Part shown: positions 56,950 to 64,000 of the stretch, piece after piece
Layout: each line of letters opens with the position of its first letter
Position numbering within the stretch: the first letter of the stretch is position 1
From: Rhodanobacter denitrificans
Lineage (GTDB): Bacteria; Pseudomonadota; Gammaproteobacteria; Xanthomonadales; Rhodanobacteraceae
Reading direction: 5' to 3'
NCBI GenBank assembly: GCA_003241385.1
Contig: QFPO01000005.1
Location: forward strand, 413,049-477,048
Length of the DNA stretch: 64,000 nucleotides
Notes under the pieces: model-generated
Seen by the model: the letters and a program-made list of their open reading frames with translations, nothing else
Told to the model about the DNA's origin: nothing
Databases searched by the model: none
Made by a program: the position numbers and the translations under genes

Positions 56950-58944
56950 TCAGCGCAAAGCTGCGGCGGCGTCGGCGACGTGATCGGCGGTGATGCCGAA
57001 GTGGCGGTACAGCGCATCGGCCGGCGCCGAGGCGCCGAAGCGGTCCAGGCCGACGACGGCGCCGTCCAGGCCCACGTACTTGCGCCAGAAGTCGGTCACG
57101 CCGGCTTCGACCGCGACACGCTTGCGGCACCACGACGGCAGCACGCCCTCGCGATACTCCACCGGCTGCGCGTCGAACACATGGGTCGCCGGCATCGACA
57201 CGACGCGCGCGGCGATGCCGCGGTCGGCGAGGATCCGCATCGCCTGCATCGCGATCTCGACCTCCGAGCCGGTCGCGATCAGGATCAGGTCGAACTTCGC
57301 CTCCGGCGGATCGGACAGCACGTAGCCGCCGCGCGCGATATCGGCCAGCTGCTCGGCCGTACGCGCCTGGTGCGCGAGATTCTGCCGCGAGAACACCAGG
57401 CAGGTGGGGCCTTGGCGACGTTCGATCGCGGCCTTCCAGGCGACCGCGGACTCGACCGCGTCGCACGGGCGCCAGACCGGATTGTTCGGGATGTAGCGCA
57501 GGCTGGCCAGGTGCTCGACCGGCTGGTGGGTCGGGCCGTCCTCGCCCAGGCCGATCGAATCGTGCGTGTAGACGTGGATCGCGCGCGTCGGGATCAGCGC
57601 GCTCATGCGCACCGCATTGCGCGCGTAGTCGGAGAACACCAGGAACGTCGCGTCGTACGGAATGAAGCCGCCGTGCAGCGCCAGGCCGTTGGCGATCGCG
57701 CTCATGCCGAACTCGCGCACGCCGTAGTGCACGTAGTTGGCGCTGGCATCGTCGCTGTTGACGTCCTTGGAACCCTTCCAGATCGTCAGGTTCGAACCGG
57801 CGAGGTCGGCCGAGCCGCCGATCAGCTCCGGCAGCAGCGGGCCGAACGCGTCCAGCGCCATCTGCGAGGCCTTGCGCGAGGCGACGACCGGCCCTTCCGC
57901 CTGCAGCTTGTCGATCCACGCGTCGGCGGCCGCCGCGAAGCCCTCGGGCAGGTCGCCGGCGAGGCGCCGCTCGAACTCGGCCGCGAGCGCCGGATGCGTA
58001 GCGCGATAGCGCGCGAACGTGGCGTCCCAGGCCGACTCGAGCTCCGCGCCGCGCGTCTTGGCGTCCCAGCCGGCGTAGATCTCCGGCGGCACGACGAACG
58101 GCGCATGCGGCCATCCGATGCGGTCGCGCGTGATCGCGATCTCGTCCTTGCCGAGCGGTGCGCCGTGGCAGGCCTCCTTGCCCTGCTTGTTCGGCGCGCC
58201 GTAGCCGATGATCGTGCGCGCGCAGATCAGCGTCGGCCGATCCGAGCCGCGCGAACCGGCCAGCGCAGCCGCGATCGCGGCCGGGTCGTGGCCGTCGACG
58301 CCGCGGACCACGTTCCATCCGTAGGCCTCGAAACGCGCCGGCGTGTCGTCGGTGAACCAGCCGTGCACCTCGCCGTCGATCGAGATGCCGTTGTCGTCCC
58401 AGATCGCGGTCAGCTTGCCGAGCTTGAGCGTGCCGGCGAGCGAGGCCGCCTCGTGCGAGATGCCCTCCATCAGGCAGCCGTCGCCGAGGAAGACGTAGGT
58501 GGCGTGATCGACGATCGGGAAGCCGTCACGGTTGAAGCGCGCGGCCAGCACCTTCTCGGCTAGCGCCATGCCGACCGCATTGGCCAGGCCCTGGCCGAGC
58601 GGGCCGGTCGTGGTCTCCACGCCGGGCGTCTCGCCGGCTTCCGGGTGGCCGGCGGTCTTCGAGTGCAGTTGACGGAAGCGCTTGAGCTCCTCGATCGGCA
58701 GGTCGTAGCCGGTCAGGTGCAGCAAGGCGTAGATCAGCATCGAGCCGTGACCGTTCGACAGCACGAAGCGGTCGCGGTTGGCCCATTTCGGATTGGCCGG
58801 GTTGTGGCGCAGGAAGTCGTTCCAGAGCACCTCGGCGATGTCGGCCATGCCCATCGGCATGCCCGGATGGCCGGATTTGGCGGTTTCGACGGCATCCATC
58901 GCCAGCGCGCGGATCGCGTTGGCCAGTTCGGTACGGCTCGGCAT
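56950..58944 (-). CDS. tkt: Transketolase
   Basis: 664 residues, matching the usual 660-670. The TPP-binding 'GDGCLMEGISHEAASLAG' (about 155-172), 'GPLGQGLANAVG' and 'HDSIGLGEDGPTHQPVEHL' are present. It transfers two-carbon units in the pentose phosphate and Calvin-type pathways. I use the ATG at 58944 ('MPSRTELANAIRALAMDAV'), not an upstream start that would add a low-complexity segment. Divergent from the outer-membrane protein gene. Confidence 0.96.
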   Translation of the reverse strand: MPSRTELANAIRALAMDAVETAKSGHPGMPMGMADIAEVLWNDFLRHNPANPKWANRDRFVLSNGHGSMLIYALLHLTGYDLPIEELKRFRQLHSKTAGHPEAGETPGVETTTGPLGQGLANAVGMALAEKVLAARFNRDGFPIVDHATYVFLGDGCLMEGISHEAASLAGTLKLGKLTAIWDDNGISIDGEVHGWFTDDTPARFEAYGWNVVRGVDGHDPAAIAAALAGSRGSDRPTLICARTIIGYGAPNKQGKEACHGAPLGKDEIAITRDRIGWPHAPFVVPPEIYAGWDAKTRGAELESAWDATFARYRATHPALAAEFERRLAGDLPEGFAAAADAWIDKLQAEGPVVASRKASQMALDAFGPLLPELIGGSADLAGSNLTIWKGSKDVNSDDASANYVHYGVREFGMSAIANGLALHGGFIPYDATFLVFSDYARNAVRMSALIPTRAIHVYTHDSIGLGEDGPTHQPVEHLASLRYIPNNPVWRPCDAVESAVAWKAAIERRQGPTCLVFSRQNLAHQARTAEQLADIARGGYVLSDPPEAKFDLILIATGSEVEIAMQAMRILADRGIAARVVSMPATHVFDAQPVEYREGVLPSWCRKRVAVEAGVTDFWRKYVGLDGAVVGLDRFGASAPADALYRHFGITADHVADAAAALR

Positions 58945-59264
58945 TGATCGGACTCGACAGGAAGCGGGGGCGACCGGGCGGCGGCGGGTCGCAAGGGGGG
59001 CGCATTGTCGCCGATCACGCCGGGCTTGTCCCCCTGCGAGGCGCGTCGCATCTCGCTCGGCCCCGCCACGGCGGAGCCCGCCGGCCACCCGTCGCCTCGA
59101 TGAATATTTAGTAAACCGTCAGGTATTGAAATGGAGGGACTGAACCCCAGCTTAGGGCGCACGGAGCAGCGAGGAACGCCACGAGAACAGGTCGGTCCAA
59201 GCCCTCCGATCGCATACGCCACCCCGACGTATGTCGCTCATCCTCTCGAAAGTTGGAGTAGAAA
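58945..59264. other. Divergent tkt/omp promoter region
   Basis: 320 bases holding the two promoters. An unusually AT-rich tract (59098-59140) includes TTGAAA (59126-59131), a possible -35 on the plus strand, although no good -10 follows at 16-18 bases. The final bases GGAGTAG are the outer-membrane protein's ribosome-binding site. No gene is supported here. Confidence 0.4.
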
Positions 59265-59837
59265 ATGAAAACCTCGATTCTTGCCATCGCCCTGACCGCC
59301 GCCGGCCTCGTCGCAGTTCCGGCCATCGGGCACGCTCAGGACAAGGGCGGATTCTTCATCAACGGCCAGGTCGGCCAGGCCAATCTCGACAAGGGCGTCT
59401 ACGACGACGACGACACCGCGTACGGCGTCAATCTCGGCTATCGCTGGGCGTTGAACCCGGCCGTCGCGCTCGGCGTCGAGGGCGGCTACACCGATCTGGG
59501 CACCTTCGATCCGAAGTCCTCGGCACGCCCGGTCGGCCGCGCCGATCTGAAGGGCTGGACGCTCGGCGTCAACGGCCACTTCAACATCAACGACAACTGG
59601 TATCTGAGCGGCCGCGGCGGTCTGTTCCGCGCCGACATGAAGGGCGGCTACGCCGGCATCGAAGCGCCGGTCTACGTCGACGACACGTCCAACGGCTGGT
59701 ACACCGGCGTCGGCTTCGGCTACGACTTCAGCAACAAGGCCAGCGTCGGCCTCAACTACGACTACTACAAGGTCGACGAGAAGGGTCTGAAGCTCGATCC
59801 GGGTGTGATCTCGGTCGGCGCCGAAGTCCGCTTCTGA
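59265..59837 (+). CDS. Small outer-membrane beta-barrel protein
   Basis: 190 residues with a signal peptide (about 1-24, ending 'GHAQ'). The mature part is alternating beta strands in the style of OmpA-like/porin-family eight-stranded barrels ('FFINGQVGQANLDKG', 'YGVNLGYRWALNPAVALGVE', trimmed) and ends with the aromatic 'VGAEVRF', the usual outer-membrane insertion signal. Function unknown. It has a strong Shine-Dalgarno and the only textbook intrinsic terminator in the window, which points to high expression. There is no OmpA peptidoglycan domain. Confidence 0.85.
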   Translation: MKTSILAIALTAAGLVAVPAIGHAQDKGGFFINGQVGQANLDKGVYDDDDTAYGVNLGYRWALNPAVALGVEGGYTDLGTFDPKSSARPVGRADLKGWTLGVNGHFNINDNWYLSGRGGLFRADMKGGYAGIEAPVYVDDTSNGWYTGVGFGYDFSNKASVGLNYDYYKVDEKGLKLDPGVISVGAEVRF

Positions 59838-59885
59838 CGCAACAGCTCTCCAACGGAGCCACAGGGCAAGGACGCCTTTTTTGTC

Positions 59886-59920
59886 AGCCGGTCCGAACAT
59901 CGGGCCGGCTGTTCTTTTTT
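59886..59920 (+). terminator. Intrinsic terminator after the outer-membrane protein gene
   Basis: AGCCGGTCCG (59886-59895), loop AACAT, and CGGGCCGGCT (59901-59910) form a 10-bp stem with one G-U pair, followed by GTTC and a run of six T residues. Confidence 0.85.
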
Positions 59921-59985
59921 CCGGCTCGCGTCGAACGGATAATGGGGCGGCGCGCCTTCGCGCCGACTCGAGTGGGAATCCAACG

Positions 59986-61221
59986 ATGAACGACGCCGCT
60001 GCGCCCGGTGCGGACAGCCATGCACTGATCGGCAAGGGCCGCGACTATCTGGTACCGGTCTACCGGCAGCGCGAGCTGATCCTCGACCGCGGCCTCGGCT
60101 CGCGTCTCTGGGACCTGGACGGACGCGAATACGTCGATTTCGCCGCCGGCATCGCGGTCAGCGCGCTCGGCCACGGCGATGCCGACATCCTCGCCGCGCT
60201 GCACGAGCAGGCCGCCAAGCTCTGGCACACCAGCAACGTTTTCTACAGCGAGCCGCCGCTGCGCCTGGCCGAGGAGCTGGTCGCCGCCAGCGGCTTCGCC
60301 GAGCGCGTGTTCTTCTGCAACTCCGGCGCCGAAGCCAACGAGGCCGCGATCAAGCTCGCACGGCGCCATGCCGCGGCCGGCGGCCGGCCACCGGAGCGGC
60401 GCGTGATCCTGAGCTTCGAGGGCTCGTTCCACGGCCGCACGCTGGCCACGGTCACCGCGACCGCGCAGCCGAAGTATCAGCACGGCTACGAGCCGCTGCC
60501 GGGCGGCTTCCGCTACGGCACATTCAACGACGTGGACGCACTGGCCTCGACGCTGACCGACGACGTCGCCGCCGTCATCGTCGAGCCGATCCAGGGTGAG
60601 GGCGGCGTGGTGCCGGCGACGACCGAGTTCCTGCAAGCCCTACGTGCGCGTTGCGACGAGATCGGCGCCTTGCTGATCTTCGACGAGATCCAGTCCGGCA
60701 TGGGCCGGACCGGGCGGCTCTGGGCGCACCAATGGCACGCGGTGTCGCCGGACGTGATGACGCTCGCCAAGGCGCTGGGCGCCGGCTTCCCGATCGGCGC
60801 GATGCTGGTCAACGCACGCACCGCGCAGACGCTGCAGTTCGGTTCGCACGGCACGACGTTCGGCGGCAATCCGCTGGCGGCGGCCGTCGCACGCGTGGCC
60901 TTGCGCAAGCTGTCCTCGCCGGACCTGCTCGCCGACGTCGAGCGGCGCTCGATCGCGCTGCAGATCGGTCTGCAGCGGATCGGCAACGAGCGCGGCGCCT
61001 TCACCGAGGTGCGCGGCCGCGGCCTCATGCTCGGCGCGGTGCTGGCGCCAGCGTATGCGGGACGCGCCGGCGACATTCTCGATCGCGCCGCCCAGGCCGG
61101 TCTGCTGCTGTTGCAGGCCGGACCCGACGTGCTGCGCTTCGTGCCCGCGCTGACGATCGGCGAGGACGATCTGCTCGAAGGACTGGCTCGCCTCAACGCC
61201 GCGATCGGCCGTCTGGACTGA
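59986..61221 (+). CDS. argD: Acetylornithine/succinyldiaminopimelate aminotransferase
   Basis: 411 residues, class III PLP aminotransferase. 'FCNSGAEANEAAIKLARRH', 'LLIFDEIQSGMGRTG' and the PLP Lys in 'DVMTLAKALGAGFP' are intact. It forms N-acetylornithine for arginine synthesis and may also supply succinyl-diaminopimelate for lysine. The ATG at 59986 is preceded by a GATAAT (-10-like, 59938-59943). The start chosen gives the usual length; it is convergent with hemL. Confidence 0.92.
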   Translation: MNDAAAPGADSHALIGKGRDYLVPVYRQRELILDRGLGSRLWDLDGREYVDFAAGIAVSALGHGDADILAALHEQAAKLWHTSNVFYSEPPLRLAEELVAASGFAERVFFCNSGAEANEAAIKLARRHAAAGGRPPERRVILSFEGSFHGRTLATVTATAQPKYQHGYEPLPGGFRYGTFNDVDALASTLTDDVAAVIVEPIQGEGGVVPATTEFLQALRARCDEIGALLIFDEIQSGMGRTGRLWAHQWHAVSPDVMTLAKALGAGFPIGAMLVNARTAQTLQFGSHGTTFGGNPLAAAVARVALRKLSSPDLLADVERRSIALQIGLQRIGNERGAFTEVRGRGLMLGAVLAPAYAGRAGDILDRAAQAGLLLLQAGPDVLRFVPALTIGEDDLLEGLARLNAAIGRLD

Positions 61222-61252
61222 GCACGCCGCGGAAGCCGCAGGCCGCCGTTCG

Positions 61253-61287
61253 GGACACGCGCGCCCTCGCGTTGGCGACGCGTGTCC
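61253..61287. terminator. Bidirectional hairpin between argD and hemL
   Basis: Perfect 9-bp arms GGACACGCG (61253-61261) and CGCGTGTCC (61279-61287) within the 82-base convergent gap. No U-tract is present. Confidence 0.5.
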
Positions 61288-61303
61288 GGAGCGACAGGCC
61301 GCC

Positions 61304-62590
61304 TCAGGGCTGCTTGACGGCCCGGAATGCCGCGCGCGCCGCTTCGAGCGTATCGGCGATGACCTGTTCGTCGTGGCTGCTCGAGACGAAGCCGGCCTCG
61401 TAGGCCGACGGCGCCAGATAGACGCCGCGCGCGAGCATCGCCTGGAAGAACCGGTTGAACGCGCCGATGTCGGCGGCGATCGCCTGCGCATAGGTCTCGA
61501 CTTTTCCGGCGCTGAAGAACAGGCCGAACATCGCGCCGACGCGCTGCGTGCTGAAGGCGATGCCTTCGCTGTCGGCGATCGCCTGCAGGCCGTCGGTCAG
61601 CAGCCGCGTGCGGCGCGCGAGCTCATCGTGGAAGCCCGGTGCCTGGATCAGCTCGAGCATCGCCAGGCCGGCGGCCATCGCGACCGGATTGCCGCTCAGC
61701 GTGCCGGCCTGATAGATCGGCCCGGCCGGCGCGATCTGCTGCATGATCTCGCGGCGTCCGCCGTAGGCACCGACCGGCATGCCGCCACCGATGATCTTGC
61801 CGAGCGTCGTCAGGTCCGGCGTGACGTCGTAATGCGCCTGCGCGCCGCCGAGCGCCACGCGGAAGCCGGTCATGACCTCGTCGAAGATCAGCAGCGCGCC
61901 GTGACGCGAACACAGCTCGCGCAGGTGCTGCAGATAGCCTTCGCGCGGCGGAATGCAGTTCATATTGCCGGGTACCGGCTCGACGATCAGGCCGGCGACT
62001 TCGCTGCCGATCGCCTCGAACAGCGCCGTGGCGGCCTCGAAGTCGTTGAACGGCAATGTCGAGGTCAGATCGGCGAGCGCGGTCGGCACGCCCGGCGAGG
62101 TCGGTGCGCCGAACGTCAGTGCGCCGGATCCGGCCTTGACCAGGAACGCATCGCCGTGACCGTGATAGCAGCCCTCGAACTTCACGATGCGCGACCGCCC
62201 GGTGTAGCCGCGTGCCAGCCGGATCGCCGACATCGTCGCCTCGGTGCCGGAGTTGACCATGCGCACCATCTCGATCGACGGGATCAGTCGCGTGATCGTC
62301 TCGGCCATCGTGACCTCGGCTGCACACGGCGTGCCGAACGACAGGCCGTCGGCGGCCGCGCGCTGCACGGCGGCGCGCACGTCCGGATGGTTGTGGCCGA
62401 CGATCATCGGGCCCCACGAGCCGACGTAGTCGATGTAGCGCTTGCCTTCGACGTCCCACAGATAGGCGCCGTCGGCCCGCGCCGTGAAGAACGGCTGGCC
62501 GCCGACCGACTTGAATGCGCGCACCGGCGAATTGACGCCGCCCGGCATCAGCGTCAGCGCGCGTTCGAACAATGTCTGGTTGGAACTCAT
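61304..62590 (-). CDS. hemL: Glutamate-1-semialdehyde 2,1-aminomutase
   Basis: 428 residues, PLP-dependent class III fold. 'GGVNSPVRAF', 'MVNSGTEATMSAIRLARG', 'LLIFDEVMTGFRVA' and the PLP Lys in 'TTLGKIIGGG' (about residue 265) are present. It converts glutamate-1-semialdehyde to 5-aminolevulinate, the first committed haem precursor in the C5 pathway. E. coli HemL has 426 residues. The start overlaps the thiE stop by 4 bases (ATGA), so the two are translated together. Confidence 0.97.
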   Translation of the reverse strand: MSSNQTLFERALTLMPGGVNSPVRAFKSVGGQPFFTARADGAYLWDVEGKRYIDYVGSWGPMIVGHNHPDVRAAVQRAAADGLSFGTPCAAEVTMAETITRLIPSIEMVRMVNSGTEATMSAIRLARGYTGRSRIVKFEGCYHGHGDAFLVKAGSGALTFGAPTSPGVPTALADLTSTLPFNDFEAATALFEAIGSEVAGLIVEPVPGNMNCIPPREGYLQHLRELCSRHGALLIFDEVMTGFRVALGGAQAHYDVTPDLTTLGKIIGGGMPVGAYGGRREIMQQIAPAGPIYQAGTLSGNPVAMAAGLAMLELIQAPGFHDELARRTRLLTDGLQAIADSEGIAFSTQRVGAMFGLFFSAGKVETYAQAIAADIGAFNRFFQAMLARGVYLAPSAYEAGFVSSSHDEQVIADTLEAARAAFRAVKQP

Positions 62591-63225
62591 CGGATATCCG
62601 TAGCGTCGGTGAAGAGGGAGGCGTAGCGCGCGGCCGCCGATCGCACGTCGTCGGCTCCGAATACGCCGGTGATCGCGGCGACGAAATCGGCGCCGGCGTC
62701 GATCAGGCCGCGCGCATTGTCCGGCGTGATGCCGCCGATCGCCACCAGCGGACGGTCGAGGCTGCGTGCGGCCCGCAGCAGCGCCGTCGAGGCGTGCCGC
62801 GCGCCCGGCTTGGTCGGTGAAGCGAAGAACGCGCCGAACGCGAGATAGCTCGCGCCGCGCCTGGCCATATCGGCCGCGCGATCGAGCGAGTCGTAGCAGG
62901 AGGCCCCGATGATCGCCTCGGGCCCCAGCCGTTCGCGCGCCTGGGCCGGGTCGGAATCGTCCTCGCCGAGATGGACGCCGTCGGCGCCGACCGCCTGCGC
63001 GAGCAGGACGTCGTCATTGACGATCAGCGGTACGTCGTGCGCGCGACAGAGGCGAAGCAGGGCGGCGGCTTCCGCGTGCCGCCGCGAGGCATCCGTGGTC
63101 TTGTCGCGATACTGCAGCAGGCGGACGCCGCCGGCGAGTGCGGCCGCGCAGACCTCGAGCAGATCGCCGCGCGGCCCGTCGGTGATCGCGTAGAGGCCTC
63201 GCCGTCGTTCCAGATGAGTGAGCAT
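62587..63225 (-). CDS. thiE: Thiamine-phosphate synthase
   Basis: 212 residues, a TIM barrel. 'RGLYAITDGPRG', 'LLQYRDKTTDA', 'VNDDVLLAQAVGADGVHLGE' and 'AIGGITPDNARGLIDAGAD' are typical. It couples hydroxymethylpyrimidine diphosphate and thiazole phosphate to thiamine phosphate. It is upstream of hemL, with 4 bases shared. The ATG at 63225 is supported by a TACACT hexamer 7 bases before it. Confidence 0.95.
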   Translation of the reverse strand: MLTHLERRRGLYAITDGPRGDLLEVCAAALAGGVRLLQYRDKTTDASRRHAEAAALLRLCRAHDVPLIVNDDVLLAQAVGADGVHLGEDDSDPAQARERLGPEAIIGASCYDSLDRAADMARRGASYLAFGAFFASPTKPGARHASTALLRAARSLDRPLVAIGGITPDNARGLIDAGADFVAAITGVFGADDVRSAAARYASLFTDATDIR

Positions 63226-63232
63226 GCGCGCA

Positions 63233-63238
63233 AGTGTA
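63233..63238 (-). promoter_or_regulatory. -10 element for thiE, placed for a leaderless transcript
   Basis: On the minus strand, TACACT ends 7 bases before the ATG at 63225, exactly the geometry seen at yqgE. A -35 cannot be identified with confidence. Confidence 0.45.
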
Positions 63239-63330
63239 GCGGCCGCGGCAGGTGCGTCGACGCGGCTTGGATCGATTCGGGCGCGCTGCGACAATGCGCG
63301 CCGTTCACGTCGCAATACAGAGCCCCATCC

Positions 63331-63537
63331 ATGTCCTTCGATTCGCCCAGTCGCGCCGACGAGCCGCCGTACCGCACCTTCATGTGCGTCGTATGCGGAT
63401 TCCTCTACCACGAGGCGGAGGGCTGGCCCGACGACGGCATCGAGGCCGGCACGCGCTGGGAAGATGTGCCCGACACCTGGACCTGCCCGGACTGCGGCGT
63501 CACCAAGTCGGACTTCGAGATGGTCCAGATCGGCTGA
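63331..63537 (+). CDS. Rubredoxin
   Basis: 68 residues with two CxxC knuckles, C19/C22 ('MCVVCGFLY') and C52/C55 ('TCPDCGVTK'), binding one iron without labile sulfide. Aromatic 'EGWPDDGIEAGTRWEDVPD' lies between the two. It moves single electrons in the cytosol. Divergent from thiE, in an arrangement familiar from gammaproteobacteria (rubredoxin next to thiE-hemL). The Pro-rich first 12 residues are a little longer than in the shortest rubredoxins. Confidence 0.95.
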   Translation: MSFDSPSRADEPPYRTFMCVVCGFLYHEAEGWPDDGIEAGTRWEDVPDTWTCPDCGVTKSDFEMVQIG

Positions 63538-63668
63538 CAGGCCGACTGCCCTCGTTCGGCCTCATGCCGTCAGCGCGAAGGCAGCAGCCGGTCATGGCTG
63601 AGGTTCAGGTCGAGGATGGAATAGATGGCACCCCGTTCGTTTCCCGACCCAGCCAGCGAGGTGCCGTC

Positions 63669-63869
63669 ATGCAGGTGTTCGTCCCGCTCGAGGAGATTCC
63701 GGAAGGTCTGATGTTTCCGGGCATGCTGGTGCCGTATCAGGTCGGCATGCGTCTGGCAGGCCGTGCGGCCAGACCGCACGAGGCGCGTGCATCGGCGCCG
63801 CCGCCGGTCGAGTATTCGCGCATCGAGCGCGCCGACGTGCGCCGCGAGCTCGCCTGCTGCGAGGAGTGA
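63669..63869 (+). CDS. Small protein of unknown function
   Basis: 66 residues starting 'MQVFVPLEEIPEGLMFPGML', with an Arg/Ala-rich end and a terminal 'ACCEE'. I do not recognise it. The ATG at 63669 has AGGT 7 bases upstream, whereas the alternative at 63594 has no ribosome-binding site. It follows rubredoxin by 131 bases on the same strand; whether they share a transcript is unclear. Confidence 0.5.
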   Translation: MQVFVPLEEIPEGLMFPGMLVPYQVGMRLAGRAARPHEARASAPPPVEYSRIERADVRRELACCEE

Positions 63870-64000
63870 CCAGGGCGCTTCGCGCGCCGGCGTAAAAAAA
63901 ATCGTCGCTCCCCCTTCCCGAAACGGGGCGATGTGGTTAGGATGCGCGCCCCTTGCAGGGAAGGCCGGAGAGGCTGAAGCGAGGGGGTGCAGGAAGGCAC
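63870..64000. other. Right-hand edge: A-tract and promoter-like sequence
   Basis: A run of eight A (63894-63901) follows a GC-rich inverted repeat (GGCGC/GCGCC, about 63874-63888). Further on, TTAGGATGCGCGCCCC (about 63937-63952) reads like a -10 with a GC-rich discriminator, as often precedes stable RNA genes. What it transcribes lies beyond the window. Confidence 0.3.

Noticed and set aside
63950..64000. tRNA-Ser-like D-arm (GGAGAGGCTGAAG) at the right edge
   Set aside because: The arms on either side do not pair as a D-stem or acceptor stem, and the rest lies outside the window. It cannot be supported.

Overview
The window is about 70% GC, gene-dense and all chromosomal housekeeping or secretion genes. 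I find no CRISPR array, prophage, IS element, rRNA or convincing tRNA. Gene content points to a gammaproteobacterium of the Xanthomonadales (Lysobacterales). The main signs are a MurD2/MurL pair in place of classical MurD/MurI, a fused aspartokinase/diaminopimelate decarboxylase, the pilGHI-gshB-tonB-yqgE-yqgF-pyrB block, a DUF4785 protein, and several secreted proteins carrying a short Phe-x-x-Gly/Asp-Phe-Glu/Asp motif. The genus cannot be fixed from sequence alone.

Layout. 0-1.5 kb: type IV pilus chemosensory genes pilI, pilH, pilG (minus), with a strong promoter before pilG. 1.6-5.5 kb: gshB, a TonB-like protein, yqgE, ruvX and pyrB, overlapping or closely spaced (plus). 5.6-7.3 kb: an orphan lipoprotein. 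7.4-10.4 kb: a DevBCA-type exporter (minus). 10.6-12.6 kb: a GCS2 ligase and a class I amidotransferase, translationally coupled. 12.7-16.8 kb: a large secreted metalloprotease whose C-terminal repeats carry two compensating deletions. 17-20.6 kb: murL, murD2 and a HAD phosphatase. 20.7-23.3 kb: lysAC. 23.6-25.3 kb: ssb and a CAP-domain exoprotein. 25.5-28.8 kb: gspL, gspM, gspN and an inositol-monophosphatase-family enzyme. 29.2-31.6 kb: aspartokinase/homoserine dehydrogenase preceded by a MetJ-like tandem operator.

31.8-38.9 kb: a membrane-bound winged-helix/TPR regulator, a GEVED-domain exoprotein, a secreted lipase-like hydrolase with a DUF4785 partner, and a GNAT acetyltransferase. 39-41.6 kb: a DosP-like PAS-PAS-GAF-GGDEF-EAL protein. 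41.8-44.7 kb: small membrane proteins and a tandem universal stress protein. 44.7-45.7 kb: GAPDH. 46.1-52.5 kb: a complete cytochrome bd locus (cydA, cydB, the 36-residue cydX, cydD, cydC). 52.6-55.9 kb: a Tat-exported molybdenum hydroxylase with its 2Fe-2S subunit and a di-haem cytochrome. 56-58.9 kb: fpr and transketolase. 59.3-63.9 kb: a small outer-membrane beta-barrel protein, argD, hemL, thiE, rubredoxin and a small unknown protein.

Together the genes cover cell-wall glutamate supply, aspartate-family amino acids, arginine, haem and thiamine synthesis, low-oxygen respiration and protein export. The least described items are the shared C-terminal motif of the exoproteins, the lipase/DUF4785 pair, the GCS2/amidotransferase pair, and the family of perfect hairpins without U-tracts between convergent genes.
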